Source: SAR86 cluster bacterium AG-422-P06 (GTDB taxonomy: Bacteria; Pseudomonadota; Gammaproteobacteria; Magnimaribacterales; TMED112). From it: DNA of 53,523 bases. The notes beneath the pieces were generated by a model. The model was not told the origin of the DNA. It made no database searches and worked only from the letters and a program-made list of their open reading frames with translations. Of the stretch, positions 45,461 through 53,523 are shown piece after piece. Numbering within the stretch: position 1 is the stretch's first letter; each line of letters begins with the position of its first letter. The DNA is taken from positions 1 through 53,523 of the forward strand of contig QCMX01000003.1 in NCBI GenBank assembly GCA_003213455.1, read 5' to 3'. Position numbers and translations under genes: made by a program.

Positions 45461-46667
45461 CGAGCATTATGTTTTCTGGCTCAACTCCTAGATCAGTAAG
45501 CATTTTGATGCAACTAGAATTCATTATTGGTGGTCCACAAAGATAATATTCACAGTCTTCAGGAGCATCATGTTTTGATAGATACTCATCTTGAGTTACT
45601 TGGTGTATGAAGCCAGAAAGTCCTTCCCAATTATCTTCAGGCAACGCATCAGAAAGAGCGATGTTGAAAGAGAAATTTTCATGCTCCTCAGCAAGTTTTT
45701 CAAACTCTTCTTTATAGAAAATTTCCTTCATACTTCTTGCACCATACCAATAAGAGATCTTTCTATTCGAATTAAGTCTCATTAACTGGTCAAAGATATG
45801 TGAGCGCATAGGTGCCATGCCTGCTCCTCCACCTATGAAAACCATCTCATTTTGTGTTTCACGTGCAAAGAATTCCCCAAAAGGACCAAATACTTTTACC
45901 TTATCTCCTGGTTTTAAGCTAAATACATAAGATGACATTATGCCTGGTGGAAAATCAGAACCTGGTGGTGGAGAAGCTACTCTTATGTTGAACTTAAGCA
46001 CCCCTTCTTCTAGTGGATAATTTGCCATTGAGTAAGCTCTAATTATCGGTTCAGGATTCGTAGCAACGTTGTCCCAAATCTTAAATCTATCCCAGTCCTC
46101 ATGATATTCTTCAGCCACATCAAAATCTTTATATCTCATATTCTCATAGGCTGGGGCTTCCAATTGGACATATCCCCCTGCTCTGAATTTTACATTCTCA
46201 CCTTCAGGAAGTTTTAGCACTAGCTCTTTAATGAAAGTGGCAACATTATCATTTGAAACGACTTCACACTCCCACTCCTTAACACCAAAAACTTCTTCTG
46301 GTATTTGAATCTTCATGTCTCCCTTAACTGCAACCTGACAGGATAGTCTCCAATTATCATTTTGTTGCTTATAGTTAAAATGTGATTGTTCAGTTGATAA
46401 AATAGATCCACCACCATCGGTTACTTGGCACTTACATTCAGCGCAAGTTCCACCACCACCACATGCGGAAGCAAGATAGATATTTTTAGCTGCTAATGTG
46501 CTTAATAATTTTCCACCTGCAGGAACTTTAATGCTTTTTTCTGGATCGCCATTAATCTCAATAGAAACTTCACCCGTTGAGACAAGCTGTGATCTTGCAA
46601 ACATTACAAATGCAACTAAAAATGCAACTATTAAAGTGAACGAAAGTATTCCTAGATAGATATCCAT
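45444..46667 (-). CDS. nqrF: Na+-NQR subunit F (NADH-oxidising, 2Fe-2S/FAD)
   Basis: Electron entry subunit. The 407-aa protein has an N-terminal membrane helix (about 3-24), a 2Fe-2S domain with Cys69, Cys75, Cys78 and Cys110 ([15 protein letters not shown]...LSC), then an FAD domain ([20 protein letters not shown]) and a NADH domain ([17 protein letters not shown]). The C terminus DDFGG is typical. Confidence 0.96.
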   Translation of the reverse strand: MDIYLGILSFTLIVAFLVAFVMFARSQLVSTGEVSIEINGDPEKSIKVPAGGKLLSTLAAKNIYLASACGGGGTCAECKCQVTDGGGSILSTEQSHFNYKQQNDNWRLSCQVAVKGDMKIQIPEEVFGVKEWECEVVSNDNVATFIKELVLKLPEGENVKFRAGGYVQLEAPAYENMRYKDFDVAEEYHEDWDRFKIWDNVATNPEPIIRAYSMANYPLEEGVLKFNIRVASPPPGSDFPPGIMSSYVFSLKPGDKVKVFGPFGEFFARETQNEMVFIGGGAGMAPMRSHIFDQLMRLNSNRKISYWYGARSMKEIFYKEEFEKLAEEHENFSFNIALSDALPEDNWEGLSGFIHQVTQDEYLSKHDAPEDCEYYLCGPPIMNSSCIKMLTDLGVEPENIMLDDFGG

Positions 46668-47275
46668 TAGAGCAAAATACCCCCAAATGACATGAAACCA
46701 AAACTCATTAAACCAACTATTACAAAAGTTATACCTAGTCCTCTTAACCCCTCTGGTATATCACTATATTTTAACTTTTCTCTGATACCTGCCAAGAGCA
46801 CAATAGCTAAAGCCCAACCAAAACCTGCTCCAAACCCATAAACTATGCTTTCAGTGAAATTGTAGTTCTTCTCTATCATAAATAGTGATGCTCCTAGGAT
46901 TGCACAATTTACTGTGATAAGGGGTAAGAATATGCCCAAAGCATTATATAAAGCAGGCACATACTTATCTAAGAACATTTCTAGTATTTGCACGGCTGCA
47001 GCGATCACTCCTATGTAAGTTATCAGACCTACAAATTTCAGGTTAGTATTTTCCAAACCAGCCCAGGATAGAGCCCCTTCTTTGAGCACAAAGTTATAAA
47101 TTAAATTATTGAGAGGGACAGTGATAGTCAAAACAACTATAACCGCAACACCTAATCCAAATGCTGCTTTAACTTGTTTTGAGATAGCAAAGAAGGTACA
47201 CATCCCTAAAAACAAAGAAAGTGCAATATTCTCAATGAAAACGGTTTTAACAAAAAGGTTTAAAAGATCAGCCAC
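46667..47275 (-). CDS. nqrE: Na+-NQR subunit E
   Basis: A 202-aa integral membrane subunit with six predicted helices, homologous to NqrD. With NqrD it holds a membrane iron centre (each contributes cysteines, e.g. the CTFF and NCAILG segments). Overlaps nqrD by 8 bp and nqrF by 1 bp. Confidence 0.95.
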   Translation of the reverse strand: MADLLNLFVKTVFIENIALSLFLGMCTFFAISKQVKAAFGLGVAVIVVLTITVPLNNLIYNFVLKEGALSWAGLENTNLKFVGLITYIGVIAAAVQILEMFLDKYVPALYNALGIFLPLITVNCAILGASLFMIEKNYNFTESIVYGFGAGFGWALAIVLLAGIREKLKYSDIPEGLRGLGITFVIVGLMSFGFMSFGGILL

Positions 47276-47951
47276 TGTGCACCTCTTTCTTAACTTTCAA
47301 AGGCTTGAATGTATGAGCTTTCAATGGGTTTTCATTCTCTTCAACTTGGCTTTTACTGAATGATCTTATAACCCAAATCATTATTCCAATAATTATGAAT
47401 GAGCTTGGAGGAAGTAATAGAAAGTTATTAATAGGATAGCTTTCAGGCATTACCTGTACCCCAAAGAAAGTACCGCTACCAAATACTTCTCGAATTGTAG
47501 CAACTACCAACAAAACAAAGCTATAACCAAGACCATTACCAAAACCATCAAGCATGCTTTTAATTGGTGGATTCTTCATGGCATAGGCTTCTGCACGGCC
47601 CATAACAATACAGTTTGTAATAATTAAACCAACAAACACAGATAATTGTTTGCTAGCTTCATAAGCATATGCTTTTAAAAGCTCATCAACTATGATCACA
47701 AGTGACGAAATAATTGTCATTTGGACAATGATTCTTATGCTGTCGGGTATGTAATGTCTAATAATTGAAATAAATAAGTTTGAGAGCGTTACAACCGATG
47801 TTAAAGCTATACACATAATCAAAGTTACATCCATCTTTACTGTAACTGCAAGAGCAGAACAAATGCCTAAGATCTGAAGCGCAATAGGATTATTCTCAAC
47901 TATAGGAGTAAATAAGAGCTTTCTTGTTTCTTTAACTGAAATTGCCTTCAT
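47268..47951 (-). CDS. nqrD: Na+-NQR subunit D
   Basis: A 227-aa integral membrane subunit. It has the family segments [17 protein letters not shown] and [17 protein letters not shown], whose cysteines are those expected to bind the NqrD/E iron centre, plus [13 protein letters not shown]. Overlaps nqrC by 4 bp. Confidence 0.95.
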   Translation of the reverse strand: MKAISVKETRKLLFTPIVENNPIALQILGICSALAVTVKMDVTLIMCIALTSVVTLSNLFISIIRHYIPDSIRIIVQMTIISSLVIIVDELLKAYAYEASKQLSVFVGLIITNCIVMGRAEAYAMKNPPIKSMLDGFGNGLGYSFVLLVVATIREVFGSGTFFGVQVMPESYPINNFLLLPPSSFIIIGIMIWVIRSFSKSQVEENENPLKAHTFKPLKVKKEVHSG

Positions 47952-48682
47952 ACGTTAGCTATCCCTTCTCTTAATTTTTGCAATACTGGACCATAACCAT
48001 TTTCACCAAGCCAGTATCTAATCATATTTGTTACACCATTGCTCGTAAGAGTTGCACCTGAAATGCCATCAATCTCATAATCTTCAGAAGACGGTCCTTT
48101 AGTTACGTAAAGAATTACTTCTCCTGAGGTGTCATAAATTTTCTTTCCATTCCAATCAGATTTCCAAACAGGGTTATCTACCTCTCCCCCTAAACCTGGT
48201 GTTTCTTTGTGATCATAATATTCAATGCCTTTAACTGTATTTAGGTCAGCATCTAAAGATATGTAGCCATAAAGTGTGCCCCATAAACCATAACCCCTTA
48301 TTGGTAAAACAACTTTCTGGATCTGTTCTTCATCAGAATACCAGACATAAATTGGAGCAATATTTTCTCTTCTCTTGAGAATAGCTATATCTTGATCTTT
48401 AGGAACTATGCTAGAGGCTTCAACGCTCGCAGATGCCTTAATATGATCGTAATTGTTTTCGACTTGAACTAACTGATTAGAAGCGAAATCTACATAGAGA
48501 GTCTCAATCTTAGAGAATTCTTTCTCAACCTCATCAGTCACAATACCTGCTGCAGCAAGAATTTTTAATTTCTTTTCATTTTCAATATTTAAGTTTTGCT
48601 CTGGCCTCACGGAAACAGCAGTCACCGAGACAATTACAGCACAGGCAATGCATGCAATTAATGGAATGATCATTTTGTTCAT
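47948..48682 (-). CDS. nqrC: Na+-NQR subunit C (covalent FMN)
   Basis: A 244-aa subunit with one N-terminal membrane helix (about 5-24) and a periplasmic FMN-binding domain. The FMN attachment threonine is Thr211 in [12 protein letters not shown], the ApbE recognition motif; [12 protein letters not shown] and [11 protein letters not shown] are family-conserved. Overlaps nqrB by 4 bp. Confidence 0.96.
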   Translation of the reverse strand: MNKMIIPLIACIACAVIVSVTAVSVRPEQNLNIENEKKLKILAAAGIVTDEVEKEFSKIETLYVDFASNQLVQVENNYDHIKASASVEASSIVPKDQDIAILKRRENIAPIYVWYSDEEQIQKVVLPIRGYGLWGTLYGYISLDADLNTVKGIEYYDHKETPGLGGEVDNPVWKSDWNGKKIYDTSGEVILYVTKGPSSEDYEIDGISGATLTSNGVTNMIRYWLGENGYGPVLQKLREGIANV

Positions 48683-49890
48683 GAGTTATATCTCTCCATT
48701 CTCTTGCTGGTATTGTACGAAGTTACACAATAATCTATAGCAGGAGCAAGTAAGTTAGCAAATAGAATAGCTAACATCATGCCTTCTGGAAAAGCAGGAT
48801 TTACAACTCTTATGAGTATTACTAAAACCCCAATTGAGAAGCCATAGATCCATCTGCCCATATTAGTATTAGCAGCTGTAACTGGTTCCGTCGCCATAAA
48901 TACAAGCCCAAATGCAAAGCTTCCAATAGTTAAGTGCCACCACCAAGGGACACTAAACATTGGATTTGTGTCTGAACCAATAAAGTTCAATAGACTTGTC
49001 ATGAGGATCATGCCAATTAATGTGGCTAATATTATTCTCCAGGAGGCAATTTTTGCATAAACCATATAAGCACCTGAAAGCAATATAAGCAGTGTTGATG
49101 TCTCACCAATGGAACCTGGTATTTGACCTAAAAATGTCTGAGTCCAAGTATAGTTAGACTGAATCCCTGCAATACCTTCTTGTGCCCCTATCCCAAGCGC
49201 TGTAGCTCCAGAATAACCATCTATAGCTCCATTATCTGCTAATGATGAAATCCAAACCATGTCTCCAGATAATTCAGATGGATAAGCAAAGTAAATAAAA
49301 GCTCTGCCTGTTAGTGCTGGATTCAAGAAATTCTTTCCTGTTCCACCAAAGAATTCTTTACCCACAACTATCCCAAATGCAATGCCAGAGGCTGCTTGCC
49401 AAAGCGGAATGTCAGGAGGACAGCTTAGTGAGAATAATACAGTTGAAACAAATGCTCCTTCATTAATTTCATGTCTTCTGATAGTTGCAAAGATCGCTTC
49501 ACAAGCAATACCTACAACGAAAACTGTTAAGTAAATTGGCACAAAATAGACCAAACCAAACCAAAATCTATGTAAATGGTTACTAGGATCTGTTCCTACT
49601 AGTTGTACTAAGGCATTATGCCAGTCGCCTGTGGAGGTAAAACCTCCTTTTTGCATGTAATCTAGACCCCAGAACCCCATGTTATACATACCCCAAAACA
49701 TAGCTGGGAAAGTAGCTAGCCATACAACTACCATCACTCTTTGAATATCAAGCTTATCTCTGATATGAGTTTTTCCTGTTGTTGCAACTTTTGATGAAAA
49801 AAAGAAGTTTTGAATCACTTCATACAAATAGAAATAGTTATTGTCTTTTGATGGTCTATTTTTATCAAAAAAATTCTCTAAAAATTTCAT
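48679..49890 (-). CDS. nqrB: Na+-NQR subunit B (covalent FMN, Na+ path)
   Basis: A 403-aa multispanning subunit. The track starts at 49923, but ATG 49890 forms an ATGA overlap with the nqrA stop and gives the normal N terminus MKFLENFF. Thr230 in DGYSGATALG is the predicted covalent FMN site. GKNFFLNPALTGR-like and VSTVLFSLSCPPDIPLWQ segments are typical of NqrB/RnfD. Confidence 0.95.
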   Translation of the reverse strand: MKFLENFFDKNRPSKDNNYFYLYEVIQNFFFSSKVATTGKTHIRDKLDIQRVMVVVWLATFPAMFWGMYNMGFWGLDYMQKGGFTSTGDWHNALVQLVGTDPSNHLHRFWFGLVYFVPIYLTVFVVGIACEAIFATIRRHEINEGAFVSTVLFSLSCPPDIPLWQAASGIAFGIVVGKEFFGGTGKNFLNPALTGRAFIYFAYPSELSGDMVWISSLADNGAIDGYSGATALGIGAQEGIAGIQSNYTWTQTFLGQIPGSIGETSTLLILLSGAYMVYAKIASWRIILATLIGMILMTSLLNFIGSDTNPMFSVPWWWHLTIGSFAFGLVFMATEPVTAANTNMGRWIYGFSIGVLVILIRVVNPAFPEGMMLAILFANLLAPAIDYCVTSYNTSKRMERYNS

Positions 49891-51200
49891 GATGTCTCTT
49901 CTTTCCAAATCATTTGCATACAATCATTAAATAGTGCCACATAGTCATATTTACTAGGGCAAACATATGAAAATACACCCATATCTTCTTCACTTAAGTC
50001 AAAGATGCCTAATTCTCGTAATGCTACTAAATCACCAATAGCTAGTGACTTTAAAAATAGTGTTGGATCAATATCAAAAGGGTTAACTTCATCAAAAACA
50101 CCTATAGGCACAATTGCTCTGTAACCACCATTTATATTTGTATCAAAATCAAACTTTTGGGGCTTCAATAGGCTCGATAAAAATACATTTGAGTTGCTGT
50201 GATCTAATAAGCCAGGCTTTAGCCAATTAAAGAATGTTGCTTTTCTTTCATCTGATACCAATGAAACTTGATTGGAATAGCGAGTAAGGTAATCTGAATA
50301 ACTATCACCACTTCTCCCATAAAATAAGCTCCCAGATACTCTTCTTACATTTTGAGAGTAGAGGCCTGCTGTAATTTCTTCCATATTTGCGCCTTGTCTT
50401 GTTTGAATAACTTTTGGTTCGTCACAGGCTGGACCGCACACACTGACATATTTTTCATAACAAAAATCACCACTTGTTACTGCTTTTCCAATTCTCAAGA
50501 CATCTTGCCAGTTTATAGTCCATGTTTTTTTGCTTTTTGTTAAAGGTTGTATATTTTGTATATGCAGCGAGCTATTACCAGATGGGTATTTACCATCTAT
50601 AACAAACTGTTGAATATCTAAGTCACCAGTATAAATATTTGAATATGAGCATAGATATAAAGGGCAAGCAAAAGCTTCTTTGAGGTACTTTAATCCATTA
50701 ATGAAGCCTTCTTTTTCTATCTCTAGAATTTGATTAGGACTAACTTCTAATTCATCTGACTTACATGCATTTATAAATAAAAAATCAGGGGCTGTACCCA
50801 TGTCAGGAATGCGATTAAAAGGTCTTTCTCTAAAACTATCCCATAGGCCTGCATTAAAGATATTCTCAAGATGATTGGTTGATCTTTCAAATGCTCTTGT
50901 TTGATCACCGTGTCTTTTGACTACAACAGAGACTAGTGCTCTCTTATCACCTCTATTTATCTCATGAATTATGCCAGTTGCAGGAGATTTTACTGTAAAA
51001 CCAGGGTTGGTTTTGTCTTCCCAAATCGATTGACCAATACTTACTTCATCGCCTTCTTTTACCAAGATTTTTGGTTTTAGACCAAAGTAATCTTCTGCTA
51101 AAACCGCAGAAAACTGAGGGTCGATGATATCTAGATTGTTATTTCTTACAGAGCCGTGAAGAGGTACATCAAGGCCCCCTTTCATTTTAATTTTTTTCAT
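49887..51200 (-). CDS. nqrA: Na+-NQR subunit A
   Basis: The 437-aa soluble cytoplasmic subunit. It begins KKIKMKGGLDVPLHG and shows the RnfC-like barrel-sandwich region VKEGDEVSIGQSIWEDK and SPATGIIHEINRGDKRALVSVVV, and the conserved SVCGPACDEPKVIQTRQGA. First gene of the nqr operon; its ATG immediately follows the gap stop codon. Confidence 0.95.
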   Translation of the reverse strand: MKKIKMKGGLDVPLHGSVRNNNLDIIDPQFSAVLAEDYFGLKPKILVKEGDEVSIGQSIWEDKTNPGFTVKSPATGIIHEINRGDKRALVSVVVKRHGDQTRAFERSTNHLENIFNAGLWDSFRERPFNRIPDMGTAPDFLFINACKSDELEVSPNQILEIEKEGFINGLKYLKEAFACPLYLCSYSNIYTGDLDIQQFVIDGKYPSGNSSLHIQNIQPLTKSKKTWTINWQDVLRIGKAVTSGDFCYEKYVSVCGPACDEPKVIQTRQGANMEEITAGLYSQNVRRVSGSLFYGRSGDSYSDYLTRYSNQVSLVSDERKATFFNWLKPGLLDHSNSNVFLSSLLKPQKFDFDTNINGGYRAIVPIGVFDEVNPFDIDPTLFLKSLAIGDLVALRELGIFDLSEEDMGVFSYVCPSKYDYVALFNDCMQMIWKEETS

Positions 51201-52673
51201 TTACTGTTTTGGGTATCTAATTAAATTTACACCAAGAACTTTTTTCAAAAGCCTTACAACTTGTTTGGAGTAACCATACTCGTTATCGTACCAGACGTAA
51301 ATAGTTACACAGTTAAAATTGCTTATTGTTGCTTGTGCGTCATAAACACAAGCAAATTCATTGCTGTAGAAATCTGAAGATACACCATCAATTGAATTAG
51401 AGTAATCAATTGTTGTTCTTAGATTTGAGTGAAAAGCTGCCTGTTTGAATAAGTCATTAAGTTCATCTACAGCAACACCCTTTTTAAGGTTAAGGTTCAT
51501 AATTGCCAAACTCACATTTGGTGTTGGAACTCTGATTGCATTAGCTGTAAGTTTGCCTTTCATTTCCGGCAGTATGTCAGAAACAGCTTTAGCAGCACCA
51601 GTATCAGTGATGACCAAATTAAGAGCTGCTCCTCTACCCCTTCTATCTGACTTATGGTAGTTATCTACAAGGTTTTGATCGTTTGTATATGCATGGATAG
51701 TCTCTATGTGCCCACTGACTATCTTGTAGGCATCATTTATTAGTTTGAGCGGCGGAACAATGGCATTTGTTGTGCATGATGCTGCAGCAACAATTTTTTC
51801 ATCTTGCTTTAATTTTTCATCATTTATTCCAAAGACAATATTTTTGATCTTTCCTTTTGCAGGAGCGGTAAGAATCACCTTGTCTACAGATGCATTTCTT
51901 GTATGTTGGCCAAGCCCTTCTTCATCTTTCCATGCACCAGTATTATCTATAATTGTTGCCTTTTTAATCCCATAATCTTTGTATTTAACTTTACGAGGAT
52001 CGTTTGCATAAATAACAAAAATTTCGTTTCCATTTACAATCAAGGAGTTATTCTTTTTATTGACTCTTATTGTTCCAGGAAATGTACCATGCACGCTATC
52101 ATTTCTTAACAAACTAGCCCTTTTTATTAAATCATCATCATGGCCTGAATCTCTAATTACAACAGCTCTTAATCGCCAATTTGAGCCAGCTCCTGTATCC
52201 GTTACCAGTATTCTAGTTATCAGTCTACCAATTCTTCCAAAACCATACAAAACAACGTCTTTAGGCCTTAGAGGGTAAGATCGCTTAGTTCTTTCTTGGC
52301 CATCTAATGTTTTGCTTACATAACCTGATGCATCAAGTTCAGGATTTTCAAGTAAATGAGAAACCATTTCACCAATATCTATCTCACATGGCATAAGTTT
52401 CATTTTGGCAATTTGTTCAATTACTGGATAAGTTTCTAGCTCACTTAATTCATTGCCTTCAGCTTCCCTTACAAACCTGTGAAGCTTCATAATTTCAATT
52501 GGAGAGCAATTACTTAGAGGGCGACCATACATAAGTAAATGGACGCCATTTCTAAAGAGTTTACCAATGATTGGAACCATAGACTCGGCAAGAGCTTCTC
52601 TCCATTTCCAGTCACCAAAGTAATCATCGACCTTTGGCCTTCTTCGTTTATCTGGATTGAATCTCTTAACCAA
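51201..52673 (-). CDS. gap: Glyceraldehyde-3-phosphate dehydrogenase, long form
   Basis: A 490-aa GAPDH with an approximately 135-aa N-terminal extension before the Rossmann motif GFGRIGR (residues 144-150). The catalytic Cys300 is in AAASCTTN; TNDQNLVDNYHKSDRRGRGAA, RVPTPNVSLAIM and WYDNEYGYSKQV are standard. This long form next to nqrA is also known in pseudomonads. The extension (WKWREALAESMVPIIGKLFR...) is helical and has no domain I recognise. Glycolytic versus gluconeogenic preference cannot be read from sequence. Confidence 0.93.
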   Translation of the reverse strand: MVKRFNPDKRRRPKVDDYFGDWKWREALAESMVPIIGKLFRNGVHLLMYGRPLSNCSPIEIMKLHRFVREAEGNELSELETYPVIEQIAKMKLMPCEIDIGEMVSHLLENPELDASGYVSKTLDGQERTKRSYPLRPKDVVLYGFGRIGRLITRILVTDTGAGSNWRLRAVVIRDSGHDDDLIKRASLLRNDSVHGTFPGTIRVNKKNNSLIVNGNEIFVIYANDPRKVKYKDYGIKKATIIDNTGAWKDEEGLGQHTRNASVDKVILTAPAKGKIKNIVFGINDEKLKQDEKIVAAASCTTNAIVPPLKLINDAYKIVSGHIETIHAYTNDQNLVDNYHKSDRRGRGAALNLVITDTGAAKAVSDILPEMKGKLTANAIRVPTPNVSLAIMNLNLKKGVAVDELNDLFKQAAFHSNLRTTIDYSNSIDGVSSDFYSNEFACVYDAQATISNFNCVTIYVWYDNEYGYSKQVVRLLKKVLGVNLIRYPKQ

Positions 52674-52674
52674 T

Positions 52675-53523
52675 TTAACTATCTATATATTTATCTAAGA
52701 AATAGTCAGAACTACCAAATATATTGGTAATAACTAGTAACCTTTTGAGATAATGTCCAACAGACATTTCTTCTGTAACCCCCATGCCTCCATGGAGCTG
52801 AACAGCTTCTTCGCCTACATATTTGCCTGCTTTTGCTATCTGATGTTTGAGACCATAAACTAGTTTTCTTCTTTCCGAAGCATCGTCTGTTGCTAGAACT
52901 TTCAGTAAGAATGATTTGCTAAATTCTGTTTCCATAAACATATCAACCATTCTGTGTTGCAATGCCTGAAACTTAGATAATGATTGACCAAATTGTTCTC
53001 TTTGTTGAGTGTATTCAATAGTTAGCTTGTAGCACTTCTCCATTGCACCAATAGCTTCTGATGAAACAGATATAATTCCTTCTAAGATCGCTTCAGTGAG
53101 TATTTCAAGTGCATCATTCTTAGAAAAAACAGCTTCAGATTTGACGTTATCTAATTTTATGTCCCCTGAGACAAAACCATCGTACGTTTTATATGAAGTA
53201 ACATTCAGACCCTCAGCATCTTTAGAAACAAGCGCAAAAGCATGGCTTGAACCATGTTTTCCAAATACCAGAAAATGATCAGCATTTGGAGCATTCAATA
53301 CGGTTGTTTTTATACCATTTACTGTTCCATCTGAGGAGATTTCGCAATCAACATTGTCTAAGTTAAATCCTTTTTGAGGCTCATAGTTTGCAAGAGAAAA
53401 TTGAGCTTCTCCTGCAATCAAACTTTCAATTAAATCTGATTTATTTTCGTGATCACATCTTTTAAGAACTCCGCCAGATAAAACTACATTTGCCAAGTAA
53501 GGTTCAATAACAATAGATTTACC
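52675..53523 (-). CDS. Acyl-CoA dehydrogenase, partial (5' end outside window)
   Basis: The frame stays open to the window edge (the track's start at 53496 is an internal TTG), so only the C-terminal 282 residues are seen. The visible start GKSIVIEPYLANVVLSGGVL and the end EAVQLHGGMGVTEEMSVGHYLKRLL belong to the small (about 370-380 aa) flavin-dependent acyl-CoA dehydrogenase family. The usual SIEYTQQREQFG-type segment is present as TIEYTQQREQFGQSLSKFQALQHRM. Substrate unknown. It ends 1 bp before the gap start, possibly in the same transcript. Confidence 0.9.
   Translation of the reverse strand, partial: GKSIVIEPYLANVVLSGGVLKRCDHENKSDLIESLIAGEAQFSLANYEPQKGFNLDNVDCEISSDGTVNGIKTTVLNAPNADHFLVFGKHGSSHAFALVSKDAEGLNVTSYKTYDGFVSGDIKLDNVKSEAVFSKNDALEILTEAILEGIISVSSEAIGAMEKCYKLTIEYTQQREQFGQSLSKFQALQHRMVDMFMETEFSKSFLLKVLATDDASERRKLVYGLKHQIAKAGKYVGEEAVQLHGGMGVTEEMSVGHYLKRLLVITNIFGSSDYFLDKYIDS

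Overview
The window is a gene-dense, AT-rich stretch of bacterial chromosome. It most resembles a streamlined marine gammaproteobacterium of the SAR86 type. Supporting signs are the gene orders (rpoE-rseA-mucD-lepA-lepB-era-recO-acpS, rpmF-fabD-fabG-acpP-mltG-tmk-holB, clpS-clpA-infA, icd/mnmA-purB, gap-nqrABCDEF-apbE-nqrM), the low GC content, very short intergenic gaps, many 1-17 bp gene overlaps, and the loss of genes that normally sit inside these clusters. The taxonomic name is an inference. No tRNA, rRNA, CRISPR array, insertion sequence or prophage was seen.

Layout. 1-2.9 kb: the 3' part of a YHYH-domain protein gene, a secreted MORN-repeat protein, malate dehydrogenase and a short-chain dehydrogenase. 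3.0-7.2 kb: class Ia ribonucleotide reductase nrdA-nrdB (minus strand), with two NrdR boxes exactly 31 bp apart and overlapping a candidate promoter. 7.3-10.3 kb: a SerA-like dehydrogenase, ung, and the divergent pair ygfZ/sdhE; a perfect inverted pair of DnaA boxes precedes ung. 10.35-20.8 kb: one long, tightly packed plus-strand run for envelope stress (rpoE, an apparent RseA-RseB fusion, DegP/MucD), translation and protein export (lepA, lepB, era), repair (recO) and housekeeping (acpS, adk, tsaB, uppP, rsmJ, a DUF805 gene). 21.2-25.7 kb: rpmF and a reduced fatty-acid synthesis/DNA replication cluster. 25.7-31.5 kb: three exported or membrane proteins (amidase, TolB-like/TPR protein, M14 peptidase).

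31.5-31.97 kb is the only long non-coding stretch. It contains a near-perfect gammaproteobacterial dif site (31827-31854), the XerC/XerD site where chromosome dimers are resolved, so this window very probably spans the replication terminus. A second, inverted, perfect 11-bp XerD half-site lies about 90 bp away. 31.97-33.2 kb: two small accessory-looking genes (SRPBCC, GNAT) and infA. 33.2-37.0 kb: clpA, clpS, icd (minus). 37.1-42.4 kb: mnmA, purB and the glyoxylate shunt genes aceB-aceA, ending in a terminator. 42.4-44.5 kb: a small membrane ORF and a lipoprotein with seven FG-GAP-type repeats. 44.5-52.7 kb: the Na+-translocating NADH:quinone reductase operon with its maturation factors ApbE and a 52-aa NqrM absent from the supplied ORF track, preceded by a long-form GAPDH. 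52.7 kb to the end: a partial acyl-CoA dehydrogenase.

Functionally the window couples central carbon metabolism (mdh, icd, aceA/aceB, gap, fatty-acid genes) to a sodium-based respiratory chain, and holds much of the machinery for nucleotide supply, envelope stress response and chromosome segregation. All coordinates were derived by reading; start sites that differ from the ORF track are explained in the entries.
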